Shown: piece after piece, positions 1-10,255 of the stretch
Layout: each line of letters begins with the position of its first letter
Position numbering within the stretch: position 1 is the first letter of the stretch
Origin: Echinometra lucunter
Taxonomy: Eukaryota; Echinodermata; Echinoidea; Camarodonta; Echinometridae
Assembly (NCBI GenBank): GCA_029962745.1
Contig: CM057153.1
Coordinates: 39,477,612 to 39,541,611 of the forward strand
Direction of reading: 5' to 3'
Length of the DNA: 64,000 nucleotides
Position numbers and translations under genes: made by a program
The notes under the pieces: model-generated
Database searches by the model: none
What the model saw: only the letters and a program-made list of their open reading frames with translations
What the model was told of the DNA's origin: nothing

Positions 1-1421
1 TCGTGAGGGTAAGTAGGAATTATGTGGGATACACTGGGATTTCAACAGAATCCAAGCAGATGTTTTAGAATAACTTGTTTTGCTTATGGTATAGGGTTAT
101 GCTATGCTACATCGTATCATACATGTATGTGCATATGAAATTATAAACTTTTTTTTTCAAATATGAAAGGGAGTATGGTAGGCCAAATATATTAAGGGAT
201 AGATGTATCACCGAAACATAAATCAGTATTAAGAGGATGATTCGAAACACTACTAGTATGAGGTTGTTGATATACGTTTTGTGATGAAAACTAAGGCAGT
301 TCATGCACTTGCGCACAAATATATATAATCATTATGAGAAATACACTTCAAATCCGGAGAAAATCATTGTCCTTGAACGCATCAGAGAAGAAAATTGCCT
401 CTGCAACAACTCCTGCAAATGAAGAAAGTTATGGTTGCATTGATTCACATATCATTATTACCATTCTGTGCGATTTCTGATAAAAGTCCTTGACTGGAAA
501 AGGTCAATTCCAGGTACTCTTTTCCAGTATCGAAGGAAAAAAAATCTCAGGTAATTACTCCCATCGCTCAAATATCTGGATGATGCAAATGGGATGATTA
601 ATGCGAATATGAGAATACAACCACTTGAATGGTGTTCAGAGGGACTTTTAAAGAGTAAAGAGGGGATGAAGGGGTATCGTGAAGGAATGATTGGCATATC
701 ATCGAGGATGACTCTTTCATTCTTACCAGTTAACTCCTTTAAATGAAAAAAAAGTAATCAACCATCCATTGATGAACGATAATTAGGAGTATCGCGACAG
801 TTTAGGTAAGGGCCCGAGTAGCACTCCGAAAAAAATATTGTTGAAAATATTTTTTTCGGGGGGTAAGGGAGAAAAATTTGTAGAATTGGGGGAAATTACA
901 CTGGTTTTGTCAGAAAGAGTGAATGACTACGATTCTGAAGCATAATTTGACCCTATCAACAAGTCTCAAAATCAGAAGGCCACCTCTCTTACGAGTTATG
1001 AAATCTTTCTTTCTTTTCTGTCATACTTTCCTTATTAACTTTGTTGTATTAGATTCTGTTCTCCAACTCAACTTCGAAATTTATTCAAACAGTGCCAGAG
1101 CGACTTTCATATAATAAAGACAGCTTTGCCTGGAAAAATACGCCATCATGAGGTTGAAATCTTATTTAAACATCAGTCGGATCAGGACGATTTGAGAAAA
1201 GAAGGTCAGCTAACATCATACCTAATGGCATTGGTCTCAGTTTTCAGGATTTTAGATTCCCTGCATGGAACAGAATTTGTTGAAAGAGATGTGCAGTAAT
1301 ATGAATAAGTTAGAGAAAACTGAGAAAAGTCACGTGAAACAATCATCCTCTAATTTCTGCCATGATCCAATAGTAATGAGATAAGATATTCATTTCTATT
1401 CTCTTGCCACTTGAACATTAA

Positions 1422-1568
1422 GGCCCCGTTGCATAAAACTTGTCAGCAGTAACAACTGCCTCTTTTCTATGACAAATTTGCTCTCAGCCAATCAGATGTA
1501 AGGATTTCAGTAGCTTATAACAGTTATTGCAACTTGTTATTGATAACAAGTTTTATGAAACGGGGCCC
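1422..1568 (+). mobile_element. GGCCCC-ended palindromic MITE, first site, copy A
   Basis: A 147-bp element starts ggccccgttgcataaaactt and ends with the near reverse complement (aagttttatgaaacggggcc), so the ends form terminal inverted repeats of about 25 bp. The interior (cagccaatcagatgtaagg, cttataacagttattgcaa) matches the reverse complement of the element at 5567-5714. It has no coding capacity, and I could not define a clean target-site duplication. Such short palindromic elements are non-autonomous and depend on a transposase encoded elsewhere; the family is not identified. Confidence 0.8.
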
Positions 1569-2282
1569 AGGATAGCCATTAAGCAATGTGATGGAGATAT
1601 CATTATAGGGCCGCCAACTCCATTACCAAAATATGATCTTACTGTATTTGTGAAAGTAATAAACGGAATTAACCTTTCTATATGAAAAGGAAATGAAATG
1701 GTATTAAAGGGACGCTTTTTTGATGTGTAAATAGTGTCATTGTGTATTTAAGAGGAACTAAATTTGTTATTTTTTATCATTCTGTCCAAATCGAGAGACA
1801 AACGACTGATTCCATTCGCCAAACTTTGACACAAAATAATTTGCACGTTAAACCACTCTCTTTGTGGAGCAGATCATCATCCCAATAGTAAAGAAGAAAT
1901 CGCTTAAACATGCTTATACACGTTGAGCAATGCACATGATTATGCCACATCGGTATTATATTTTGTATTTTGTTATCATTGACAGGTGTCTTTTTGTAGA
2001 TATTACAATTTGCTTCTATATGTACAGCCCATATAAAAGTTTGTTGCATATAGCGCATACAGAATTAAGTGTTAATTATTAAGCGCTATATCGAAAGTTA
2101 TTGTTATTGTTATTATTATTGTATGCTTTATAAAGATAGTCTTTTTGTTATTATTTATTTTTTATTAGCCCCTCTACCGATATAAATTTAATTCTGCAAA
2201 AAATTAGTCAATTGTCCATCAACTTGACTGTTAAGAATGGTAATCATGATCCATGCCATACTAAATAGCATTTTGCAAAGGC

Positions 2283-2352
2283 ATCGACTTTGTTTCGAAC
2301 CCGGGACCTCGAATCTATAAGACCGCTGCTTTACTATTGACCCATCAAGCTT
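2283..2352 (-). repeat. tRNA-like sequence (probable SINE head), copy A
   Basis: On the minus strand an A-box-like stretch (tgggtcaatag) is followed about 35 bases later by a B box within cccgggttcgaaac, with a tRNA-like ggtc...gaggtcccgggttcga layout between them. The cloverleaf is incomplete. This looks like a tRNA-derived SINE promoter or a decayed tRNA rather than a working gene. Confidence 0.5.
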
Positions 2353-2988
2353 GCAAAATGGCTTCACCAACATCACATCGAATTTCCATGGGGTGGTGGG
2401 GGGGGGGGGGGGGTAACAATCCCAATGCTATGGAGAATTGAAAAACATCCTGATTGAGGTCTCTGATGTTGCACTCAGACGAGATCGTGATGATTGAACA
2501 GAACCGAGCCTTGAAGCATAACAATGAAACAAAGCAGGCACGCTACAGGTAGATACCTGATGGGATGCACACTAAACAGGGATTAGTCCGTTGATGAGAA
2601 GTATTGGATATCTTCAAGGCATGATCGATGGATATCTAACCATCCCTATTCAGTCACGTTCTGATCTCATTTTTTTGTGTGTGTGTCATCCACTATTTGT
2701 TGGCCCTCGAGATGAAATCCATCCAAGGTCTAAATGATGTGATCTCTAACGTTGCCTCTTTGAAGAAGCACTTGGACATGAAAAGAATGTCTGAAGTGTT
2801 CTAAATTGATGCGCACCTGTCGTTGTCATTGATTATTGGAATGTTTCCCTCCTCTGAACATGAGAGTTAAAAGGCCCGATGTTACATTCCATAAAAAGTA
2901 GAAGTGCTTATTGATTTGAAACAAAGAAAAGTTCAAGTAACATTCTTGAAAATTGAAAAAGTTGAATAAAGGGTTAAAACATGGTGTA

Positions 2989-3105
2989 CACTGAATAAAT
3001 GGTGGTTTGCAAAGGATGTTCTAATGGAAGAGATACTTGTGCTTCCTTTGGAATTTGCAAACCACATTTAATAGAATTATATTCAAATTATGATTTTGTT
3101 CAGTG
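2989..3105. mobile_element. TA-flanked CACTGAA MITE, copy A
   Basis: A 117-bp element lies between two TA dinucleotides (2987-2988 and 3106-3107). It begins CACTGAATAAA and ends TTTTGTTCAGTG. Inside, ggtttgcaaa and tttgcaaacc form a second inverted pair, so most of the element can fold into a hairpin. A TA duplication with CAC-type ends is typical of Tc1/mariner-type MITEs. It has no coding capacity. Confidence 0.7.
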
Positions 3106-5566
3106 TACCATTCAAATGGTTCACCATGAAGATGAAATTGACGTGGTAGCTGAAAACCCTTACTGAACAATTATTATCAATCTTTGTAAAATGTGAACAA
3201 ACGCATCTATCGTAAAGTTTTATTCTGTGCCTCTAGAAATGCAATTACATCTGTTTGATTCTCTCAGGACCCACCTGTTTACCTCCGTGAAGCTAATCCA
3301 TTTTTTTTTTTCATTAAGGAGAATCCAATCGCTTTTAAGGACCTATGGTAAGGAGGTTATTGTCAATGTCGATCTTGCTAATGGCGTCTGCAAAGATTTC
3401 CGAACTGAACCCACATTGTGGGGTTACTTGTCTCACAAGAAAACGTTTCCTGACTCGAGCACATGCCCACTGCTGGTTTTTTAATTCACTGGAGAACTGC
3501 TTTCGAAGAAGGTGTGCATCATACAAATTAAACAGTGGCCTTGGTTGGACGTTTTACATGTCTTGGGAATCATATTTGCACGGCAGGGAATATAACTACA
3601 CATTGAAAGGAATTACCGTAGAGTCTTGTGGATTTACGGATACCATTTCTTTGTTGCATTTGTCAATTAAGATAATCTAAAACCATTAAACATTCATCCT
3701 CTTTTTGCAGAAAGAAAGATCAGTTTTGACTTTGAATTTACTGAAATGGCAAGATACACAGACCGGGGAAGGAGAGAACGGGGTGTCATCAGTGGGTGAT
3801 AATTCTTGTGGCGAGTGCAGTTGCATTTCACCACTTTGGAAATAAAGTTAGTGTTCCATGGAGCTAATAATTTTATTTAATATATTCGTTGTAGTTCTTT
3901 CTCAGTCCTGAAGATTAGAAACGCCCCTTTTCCATTTTTTTTTTCTGCTTGCGTTCTTCAAGTCAGATGGGAAGTAGATTAAACTTTTTTGCATACATTT
4001 ACCATTGTAAGGTGAAGACAATAATAAACCCGCAAGATAAAAAAATGTCGATTTCCTAAACTAGAAAATAGGATGTCTCATCACTCCTTTGAACGACATT
4101 ACACGGTTACACATCTACTTGTCATTCTGCACGTCATTCCCGTTGTACTTTTGGGGGTATTCTCTGTCTAGACTCTGTAAGCTGTTCATCTTACTTGACA
4201 AGAAAAGATGTATGTTCAATATCATAATTATGCACCAAAGCTTTGTCATAATCTTTTAAAACCACTGTTTCATTAGTGTACTGGGAACAATACTTGTACT
4301 CCTTTATACCATTAAAGGCAAGTCTTACAGTTTCTATTTTTGAAAATGAATACAGATGTATCGCCCAAGTTTGAAATTCAAAGGTTTATTCTCAAATGAA
4401 ATGGATGTTTTTATATAAATTTAACCAGTTGCGCTTATCAATTTGCCCATTCCTGTAGGGCGAAGGGTTTAAAAAAACAACTAGTACATGCGGTAAATGA
4501 TGAATAGATAGTGACTGGATGTTAGTGAATGATTTCCCACGACTGAAAATAAAACTACATTGTTTCATAGAACACTTTTAAAAGCTTACTACTGTCACAA
4601 GCAAATTGAAAAGAAGGTTATCACTTTGTTGGAGATACTGCACTAAAACTAGTCTGAATAGTTTCTAAAATTCTTCTTTTTGAATAGACTGGGATGTGTG
4701 TATTGTCGTTGTAGCTTACCACTGGCAATTTTCAGGAAATGCTTCTTCAAAATATTCACTTCGCGTCTGGTGTTTTTGAAATGAAGAGAAGCATACCCCC
4801 TAGGATTGAACATTGTCGTCCCTTCCCAACTTTAAAGATGCAAATTTATTGCAAGTGACCTACAAATAAGTATGTGAATGCCACCTTATGTGCATATGTT
4901 GTGGGAGGTGGCTAAAAAAATAGACAGGAGGCCTGCCTAAAGCACCCTTCCCAACGGATCCACCATAGGAATTTGCGTCGGTTTGAAAGGCTTAGTCTAC
5001 AGAGACATATGTGAATTCTCACTAATGCTTTTTATAGTTTGATGCTTCTAAAGTTTTTATTGAAATGGTAAGGAATCTATAAATTTCTCTTTTTAGTGCT
5101 TTTCTTTAATATAAGATGTGGTCGAGGGATTCGTGCCGAAGGATGAAAATTAAGGCAGCCCACATTATCATGATCATAATTAATCGATTTCTCTGGATGG
5201 AAACGCGGCACATAGAAAAATATAGGATCTGCAATGAATACAATTAATTCTTTATTAATTGAAAAAAAAAACAGAAGTGAACTGACATGAATTTCGAACT
5301 TAAATAAATATTCACTCCTTAAATGTTAATGAATCCCAGTCTAGATATTAAGCTCACAGTACTTCTTTTCTTTCTTAATTTTGTAGTTTAAGTTAACTTA
5401 ACCCGTAGTCTCGTCATTTAATTTTGTTTCTGTTTATTAACTGAATAGAATATACAGGTAAAATGTCTATAAGGCTTGGGGCGGTAGAGATAATTGCACG
5501 AATGTAATCAGCACTGCAACACAGTTTCCACTGGGTCTCTCCATTCGAACAAGGATACTTACATCT

Positions 5567-5714
5567 GGGCCCCGTTTCATAAAACTTGTTATCGATAACA
5601 AGTTGCAATAACTGTTATAAGCTACTGAAAACCTTACATCTGATTGGCTGAGAGAAAATTTATCATAGAAATGTGGCAGTTGTTACCGATAACAAGTTAT
5701 ATGAAACTGGGCCC
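5567..5714 (-). mobile_element. GGGCCC-ended palindromic MITE, second site, copy A
   Basis: This is the same family as the element at 1422 but in inverted orientation. It starts gggccccgtttcataaaact and ends atgaaactgggccc. The interior carries the reverse complement of the first site's interior (acatctgattggctgaga). The inner arms ttatcgataacaagtt and ttaccgataacaagtt are themselves palindromic (cgataacaag), so the transcript would fold strongly. It is 148 bp and has no open frame of interest. Confidence 0.8.
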
Positions 5715-7478
5715 AGGATTGTTAACTATTGCGCGTACACTGTCTTTCCACATCTCGCTACACTGTATCACTGGATGTGCAATCAGTGTGTTAAAGATAA
5801 AAGTGTTTCAAATCTATGTGGTGATCTCATTGTGGTGTGCAATTAAATGACTCTATCATGGTAATAAATATGTAACGCTGAGTTATGCGGTGTTACATAA
5901 AAACAGTATGGATGATGTGTTCAACTGCATCACAAAGGGTATTCTAAATCCTCTATGTCACACTCGCTATGTACAACCTGTGATTTTCCTTCAATCACAT
6001 CATCAATGGACCCCATGGAAGAACAGAGTAATTTATGTTAATGAATCTGAAATGGGCTATCCTTTCGATTATTTTATCTATTCGACATATTTGCAATTCA
6101 TTTTATTTATTTCAATTGATGTCATCTATGTTATTTACTTATGTTATATATTTATGTATTGTGTTTTTAATAATCGGAAAATAAATAAACAAACAAACAA
6201 ACAATCCTCATAATAAATGGACATGTGTCACATACTTTGAGAACCAAATGAAAACACCATATTCAATACTTGGAAGTTTTTCGAACCCGTAGTTACTCTG
6301 TTTAAGTCTCTCCTTCCTAGAAGAGTAAATCACAAGGAAAAGATTCATACAATACACAAAATAATTATCTTTAGTTGATATTACATGCTCAGCTCCAATC
6401 ATAAACTTGATTAAAGTACTAACTATCATCAGGCAGCCTTCGCAATTGCATCTTGCTTCAAGCAAAATGTTACAGAAAGGCATTGTACGCGCGCATGCAG
6501 TTTCAGATCTTTCACAGAGCACATGAAATAGTAACCATATCTACATCTGTAAATTGATTGTTCTCTAACGTTACTCTTCTGGCAAGGATGTGACTTTTGC
6601 ATCACCCCCTATGATTAAATGTTCGACGTGTAATCTGATTTCCACGGTTTGCACAAAGCCGCAGAATATTAATTCTGTTGATGGTCGTCAAAAACCTCTC
6701 TTCGTACCCACCCACCTACCTAACACTCCCTTGGATAACTCCCATGCCAACGATATAAGATCACACATGAAAAGTGCTGCTGTAAGAAATGAGCAATTAC
6801 AATAATATGCCCGAAGAATTGTAACGTATCTGTTTGAGGGTTAAGAAGTCTTCTCATATCTGGAATCCGACACCACGAGCCAGTGTAATCAAGCACACAT
6901 TCCTAAAGCTATGTTGTTTACTGGACAAGTTTAAAGCGGATATATGGGGCATGTAAGCGAATCTGATGTGAAAATAAAACACCGGCAATATCAGTATCTC
7001 TGTCATTAATAACAGAGGTGTGACAGGAATAGGTCGTATGAAAAATACTAGGTGTTTGATTATTGAAAATGCCTTTTCCGCATGTTAGGCAATCTTTTTC
7101 ATCTCTCGGTGTGAAACTAGTCCATCCCCCTTTATTTTCATGTAAATCAGGTGAGAGAAAAAAAAGAGGTATTGTTTACTATAATTCAAAAGGTCAGAAA
7201 GAAAAGGAGTTGAAAGGGGGCTTTCCCCAGTTTTTTTTTTTCTTTTTTAACATGAAAAAAACGTTTTCCGAATAGCCAACAAAAAAAAGAAAAAGAAAAA
7301 GAAAAGGCAATTACACTTAAGGGTATTAAAGGTAGGCTTGCACTGACAGCTCTTTTTTATACCTTGGGAAATGCAATGACGCAAGATCCATTTTTAGTGT
7401 TTTGGCAAAACATGATAGCCAGAAAATGATATAAAGAATATGATATTACACAGACACACAGACCCAAATCCACACACG

Positions 7479-7509
7479 CGCGCATATATATATATATATA
7501 TATATATAC
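7479..7509. repeat. (TA)n microsatellite after CACGCGCGCA
   Basis: A run of about 13 TA units follows a short alternating purine-pyrimidine stretch (cacacacgcgcgca). A second TA run sits at 7687-7707, directly against the left arm of the foldback element. Both recur in copy B near 25066-25095 and 25273-25292. Confidence 0.9.
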
Positions 7510-7706
7510 ATTAACATCTTTTTGTCACACCATGGGCACTGACGAAGAGTGTGACTTCGCCTTTCATTTTTGAGAGCTATGCTCCGTTTTCTTTTAAAAT
7601 CTATGATTTCATTTTTTGATGGCATTCTACTACCAACTCTGATCCTTTTATTATCTAGATGCCAAGCAGACTAATTTTTAATTATGTATATATATATATA
7701 TATATA

Positions 7707-8074
7707 TGAGACAATTGAGAGAATAATAGCGTAGCATGAATCAAAGTTCCCCAGAGCTGTCCTATCATTTTGGAAATTTTGCAAAGGTTGAAAAAATGTC
7801 TCCGCCGGGAATCGAACCCGGGCCTTTGGCTATGAACGCCAATACCTTAACCACTAGTCCACGGAGACGGGCCAGTGGTTTCGGCGACTCCAAATTCGCT
7901 TAACCGACAGACTGACAAATCTTCAACACTCACTAATTAATTCCTTTGTCGGTGGCAGATGAGTTTCGAACAACGACCTGCCGTACATCTCAACCTTTGC
8001 AAAATTTCCAAAATGGTAGGACAGCTCTGGGGAACTTTGATTCATGCTACGCTATTATTCTCTCAATTGTCTCA
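7707..8074. mobile_element. Foldback element with 85-bp arms and a tRNA-like loop, copy A
   Basis: Positions 7707-7791 (tgagacaattgagagaataa...) and 7990-8074 are reverse complements over 85 bases with a single mismatch (tatcatt against taccatt). They enclose a 198-base loop. The loop holds a tRNA-like gene next to the left arm, and near the right arm a second stretch (gagtttcgaacaacgacc) with a weak B-box look. A TA microsatellite abuts the outer left edge. It could be a foldback transposon, or a tRNA-like SINE captured within an inverted duplication. The near-identical arms imply recent origin or ongoing gene conversion. Confidence 0.8.
7798..7868 (-). tRNA. tRNA-like gene with UCA anticodon, copy A
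   Basis: The 71-nt minus-strand sequence folds as a cloverleaf. The acceptor stem GTCTCCG/CGGAGAC is perfect. It has TG at positions 8-9 and a D loop TAGTGGTTAA with the conserved GG. The anticodon stem TTGGC/GCCAA is perfect around loop GTTCATA, giving anticodon TCA (plus-strand 7833-7835), and the T stem CCGGG/CCCGG is perfect around TTCGATT. The A box (TGGACTAGTGG) and B box (GGTTCGATTCC) are intact, and six T follow the 3' end (7796-7791), a normal Pol III terminator. Against function, the D stem has an A-G mismatch and position 37 is T. It is too short for selenocysteine tRNA. By layout it resembles Glu/Asp-type tRNAs; with UCA it would read UGA. It may be a suppressor-like tRNA, a pseudogene or a SINE head. 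Confidence 0.65.
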
Positions 8075-8340
8075 CATGTATTTATTTCCACGAGAGCTGC
8101 CAAAGCTGTTGTATCTGTTATCTGATCAAATATATATACTTCACCTGAAGAGAATTAAATCGAAAGCCCTTGTGAAGTACAAACCATGTTACACTGTGTA
8201 TTCCATATATTGTTGTGAATCTTCTCTATTTTTTCTGATATTCTAACTCTGCATCTCGTCGGACCTTTTGGACCCTTTGATATATACATACATTTACAAA
8301 TTCTGTATAATTATATATTATCTTTGTTTAGCCATTATTT

Positions 8341-8358
8341 TCAGTTCAGTTCAGTTCG
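8341..8358. repeat. (CAGTT)n stretch before an ATACTTTATTTCC segment
   Basis: The text ttttcagttcagttcagttc is followed by gaatacatactttatttcc. Similar five- to six-base repeats followed by a T-rich TTTATT segment occur at 12657-12700 and 48285-48320. This may mark ends of related retroposons. Copy B has it at about 25927-25943. Confidence 0.5.
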
Positions 8359-8739
8359 AATACATACTTTATTTCCAATTATTCAAATAAACATCAAAAT
8401 AATGAAACAGCAAATTGACATTCATGATATTGATAACAAAATATGACATAATATACAATCATAGTAATTACATAAATAATTGGAGGACACATCTCTAAAA
8501 GCAAAATCTTGGGTTGAGGGTGCCCTAGGACATAATGAATATGTATAATTATGAAAAAGTATATTTTAAAAAAACATGAAAAAGAAGAGACCACAAAATT
8601 TTTTTTTGCAAATTATCTATTTAACAATTAATATAAAATTGATGGATATACTGTATAATCATTATGTAATTTGTTTTGAAAATAAAGAACACTGTGGAAG
8701 GGGGGGGGGGGGGAATTAGATAAGCATAATACACGAACG

Positions 8740-9558
8740 TATAGACCAATGCCACAATGCGAGAGGGCAGCAGACTGGTCGACATACTGCGGTGTGCGCC
8801 CCCAACTTTTATAGTACACAAGTCAATAGCGCGTTATGTACATTCGTTCGATTTTTTTCCTATTTGACCAATATATCCAGATTTCATTTAATGTTTGCAA
8901 TGAGGAATAATCAGGGAAGTTCAGGTCACAGCTGTGCGGTGCTCAATACCACAATAATTGGAGAAAGTTTAAAAACTGGAAGCTAACTGAGTGCGAAATT
9001 TACTCGCCTTTGACTCATGAAGCCTGTTTGTGTGAGAAGCCGTACTCCCTACACAGGTTTCCGTAAGGAATGTGAAGGAATTCGTCGCCAGTGGGTAAAA
9101 AACCATCTACAGAAAGGACTTTGAAGTCAAGAAAAATTATCATTCTGTAGTTTGGCGTAAAATTTAATGAGTGACAACATGTAGACAAGGTAAGATTTAG
9201 GGCTCCCGTTTACTGCGGCCAGTGCAGTACCGCTAGTGCGACAGTGCAAGCAGCACGGGCTTCCATGCTGGCGAACGAACTTTTACTGACAAAACTAAGG
9301 GGAAAAAGCAATGAAAGTGCAAAAATACATCATACCTTCATCTGTCAGATATGGCCATTGTCTTACCTCATCTACCCATGTATCCATGCTTTATTTTATT
9401 GATCTAGAATAAAGTAAATGGAACAATATCAGGCATATCTCATATCTTTCATTGATTTTGTACACAGAGCCAATCGCTGTCAACGCGCTTGCACACCACA
9501 GCTATCGCGTCGCCGATAGAGGGCCAAATACATAAATCGGAGGTGGAATTGGTTTATA
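8740..9558 (+). mobile_element. TATAGACC-ended transposon, copy A
   Basis: This 819-bp sequence recurs inverted at 63081-63841, so it is a dispersed family. It starts TATAGACCAATGCCAC and ends GTGGAATTGGTTTATA, so the ends are terminal inverted repeats of about 16 bp. The interior is not palindromic. Both known insertions fit a TA or TATA target. A short frame opens near the right end (atcgcgtcgccgatagaggg...), conserved as M/I-A-S-P-I-E-G-Q-I-H with the inverted copy, but it is too short to be a transposase. It is a non-autonomous DNA transposon of unknown superfamily. Confidence 0.75.
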
Positions 9559-9740
9559 TAATCAGTCGACAGAAACGGACGCGATTTTTTTTTCTTTTTA
9601 CGTACTTTTTAACCCAGGAGCATGCGCACATGGTCATTCCCTCAGACCTCATGAATATCTATCTCATGTCTGAGAAGTAAGACTCGCAATAATTGCCGGG
9701 TTTAAATTTCTAGGGGCACCCATTGCAGCGTCAACTGCTT

Positions 9741-9810
9741 GTGGCGCAGTGGTTAAAGCGACCATGGAGCACTCGGTAAAATAGTCAAAGGTTCGAATCC
9801 TTTTTTTTCC
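9741..9810 (+). repeat. tRNA-like Pol III promoter (probable SINE), copy A
   Basis: A perfect A box (TGGCGCAGTGG, 9742-9752) and a perfect B box (GGTTCGAATCC, 9790-9800) are separated by 37 bases and followed at once by eight T. The 3' half of a tRNA cannot be completed because the T run replaces the acceptor strand. It is therefore a tRNA-derived element or truncated tRNA pseudogene, probably from a tRNA with a Ser/Leu-like longer variable region. Confidence 0.55.
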
Positions 9811-9939
9811 GTATTAAAATAAAATTGATATCAACGGCGTTTATTCCGTAGACAAATAGTTGAAGCATTTTTCAATCAAGTCGCTTTTACACGCTCTCCG
9901 TTTGCCACCCTCACGTCCAGGTCTCGCCAGGGACAATAA

Positions 9940-10255
9940 AGTGCGGTTTTCACGGGGCACGCGAACGATTTGCGAAGGATGCGAATGTCGAAAAAATGGC
10001 AAAGTCCAACATTTTATATGCTCCAAAAGTTCGCCGAACATGCCCGGGGGTTCGGAAGCGTCGCCAATTGTTCTTTTTTGTTCGGCAGAATTTCAAAAAA
10101 AGTTTGAAATTTTTGCGAACGGTTCCCGCATCCCTCGAACATAATAACTGACAACGCTTCCGAACCTCCGCCCAAGTTTGGAGAATTTTCAAAGCATGCA
10201 ATTTCTTCGATATTCGCATCCTTCGCAAAATTCGCGTGCCTGTGAAAACCGCACT
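9940..10255. mobile_element. TAA-flanked palindromic MITE (PIF/Harbinger-like), copy A
   Basis: This 316-bp element begins AGTGCGGTTTTCAC and ends GTGAAAACCGCACT, flanked on both sides by TAA (9937-9939, 10256-10258). The arms continue inward (gcacgcgaa, gcgaaggatgcgaat and complements), so nearly the whole element folds as a hairpin. A three-base TWA target is the hallmark of PIF/Harbinger elements; the assignment rests on that alone. The open frames of 90-150 codons across it on both strands are by-products of the palindrome. Confidence 0.75.
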
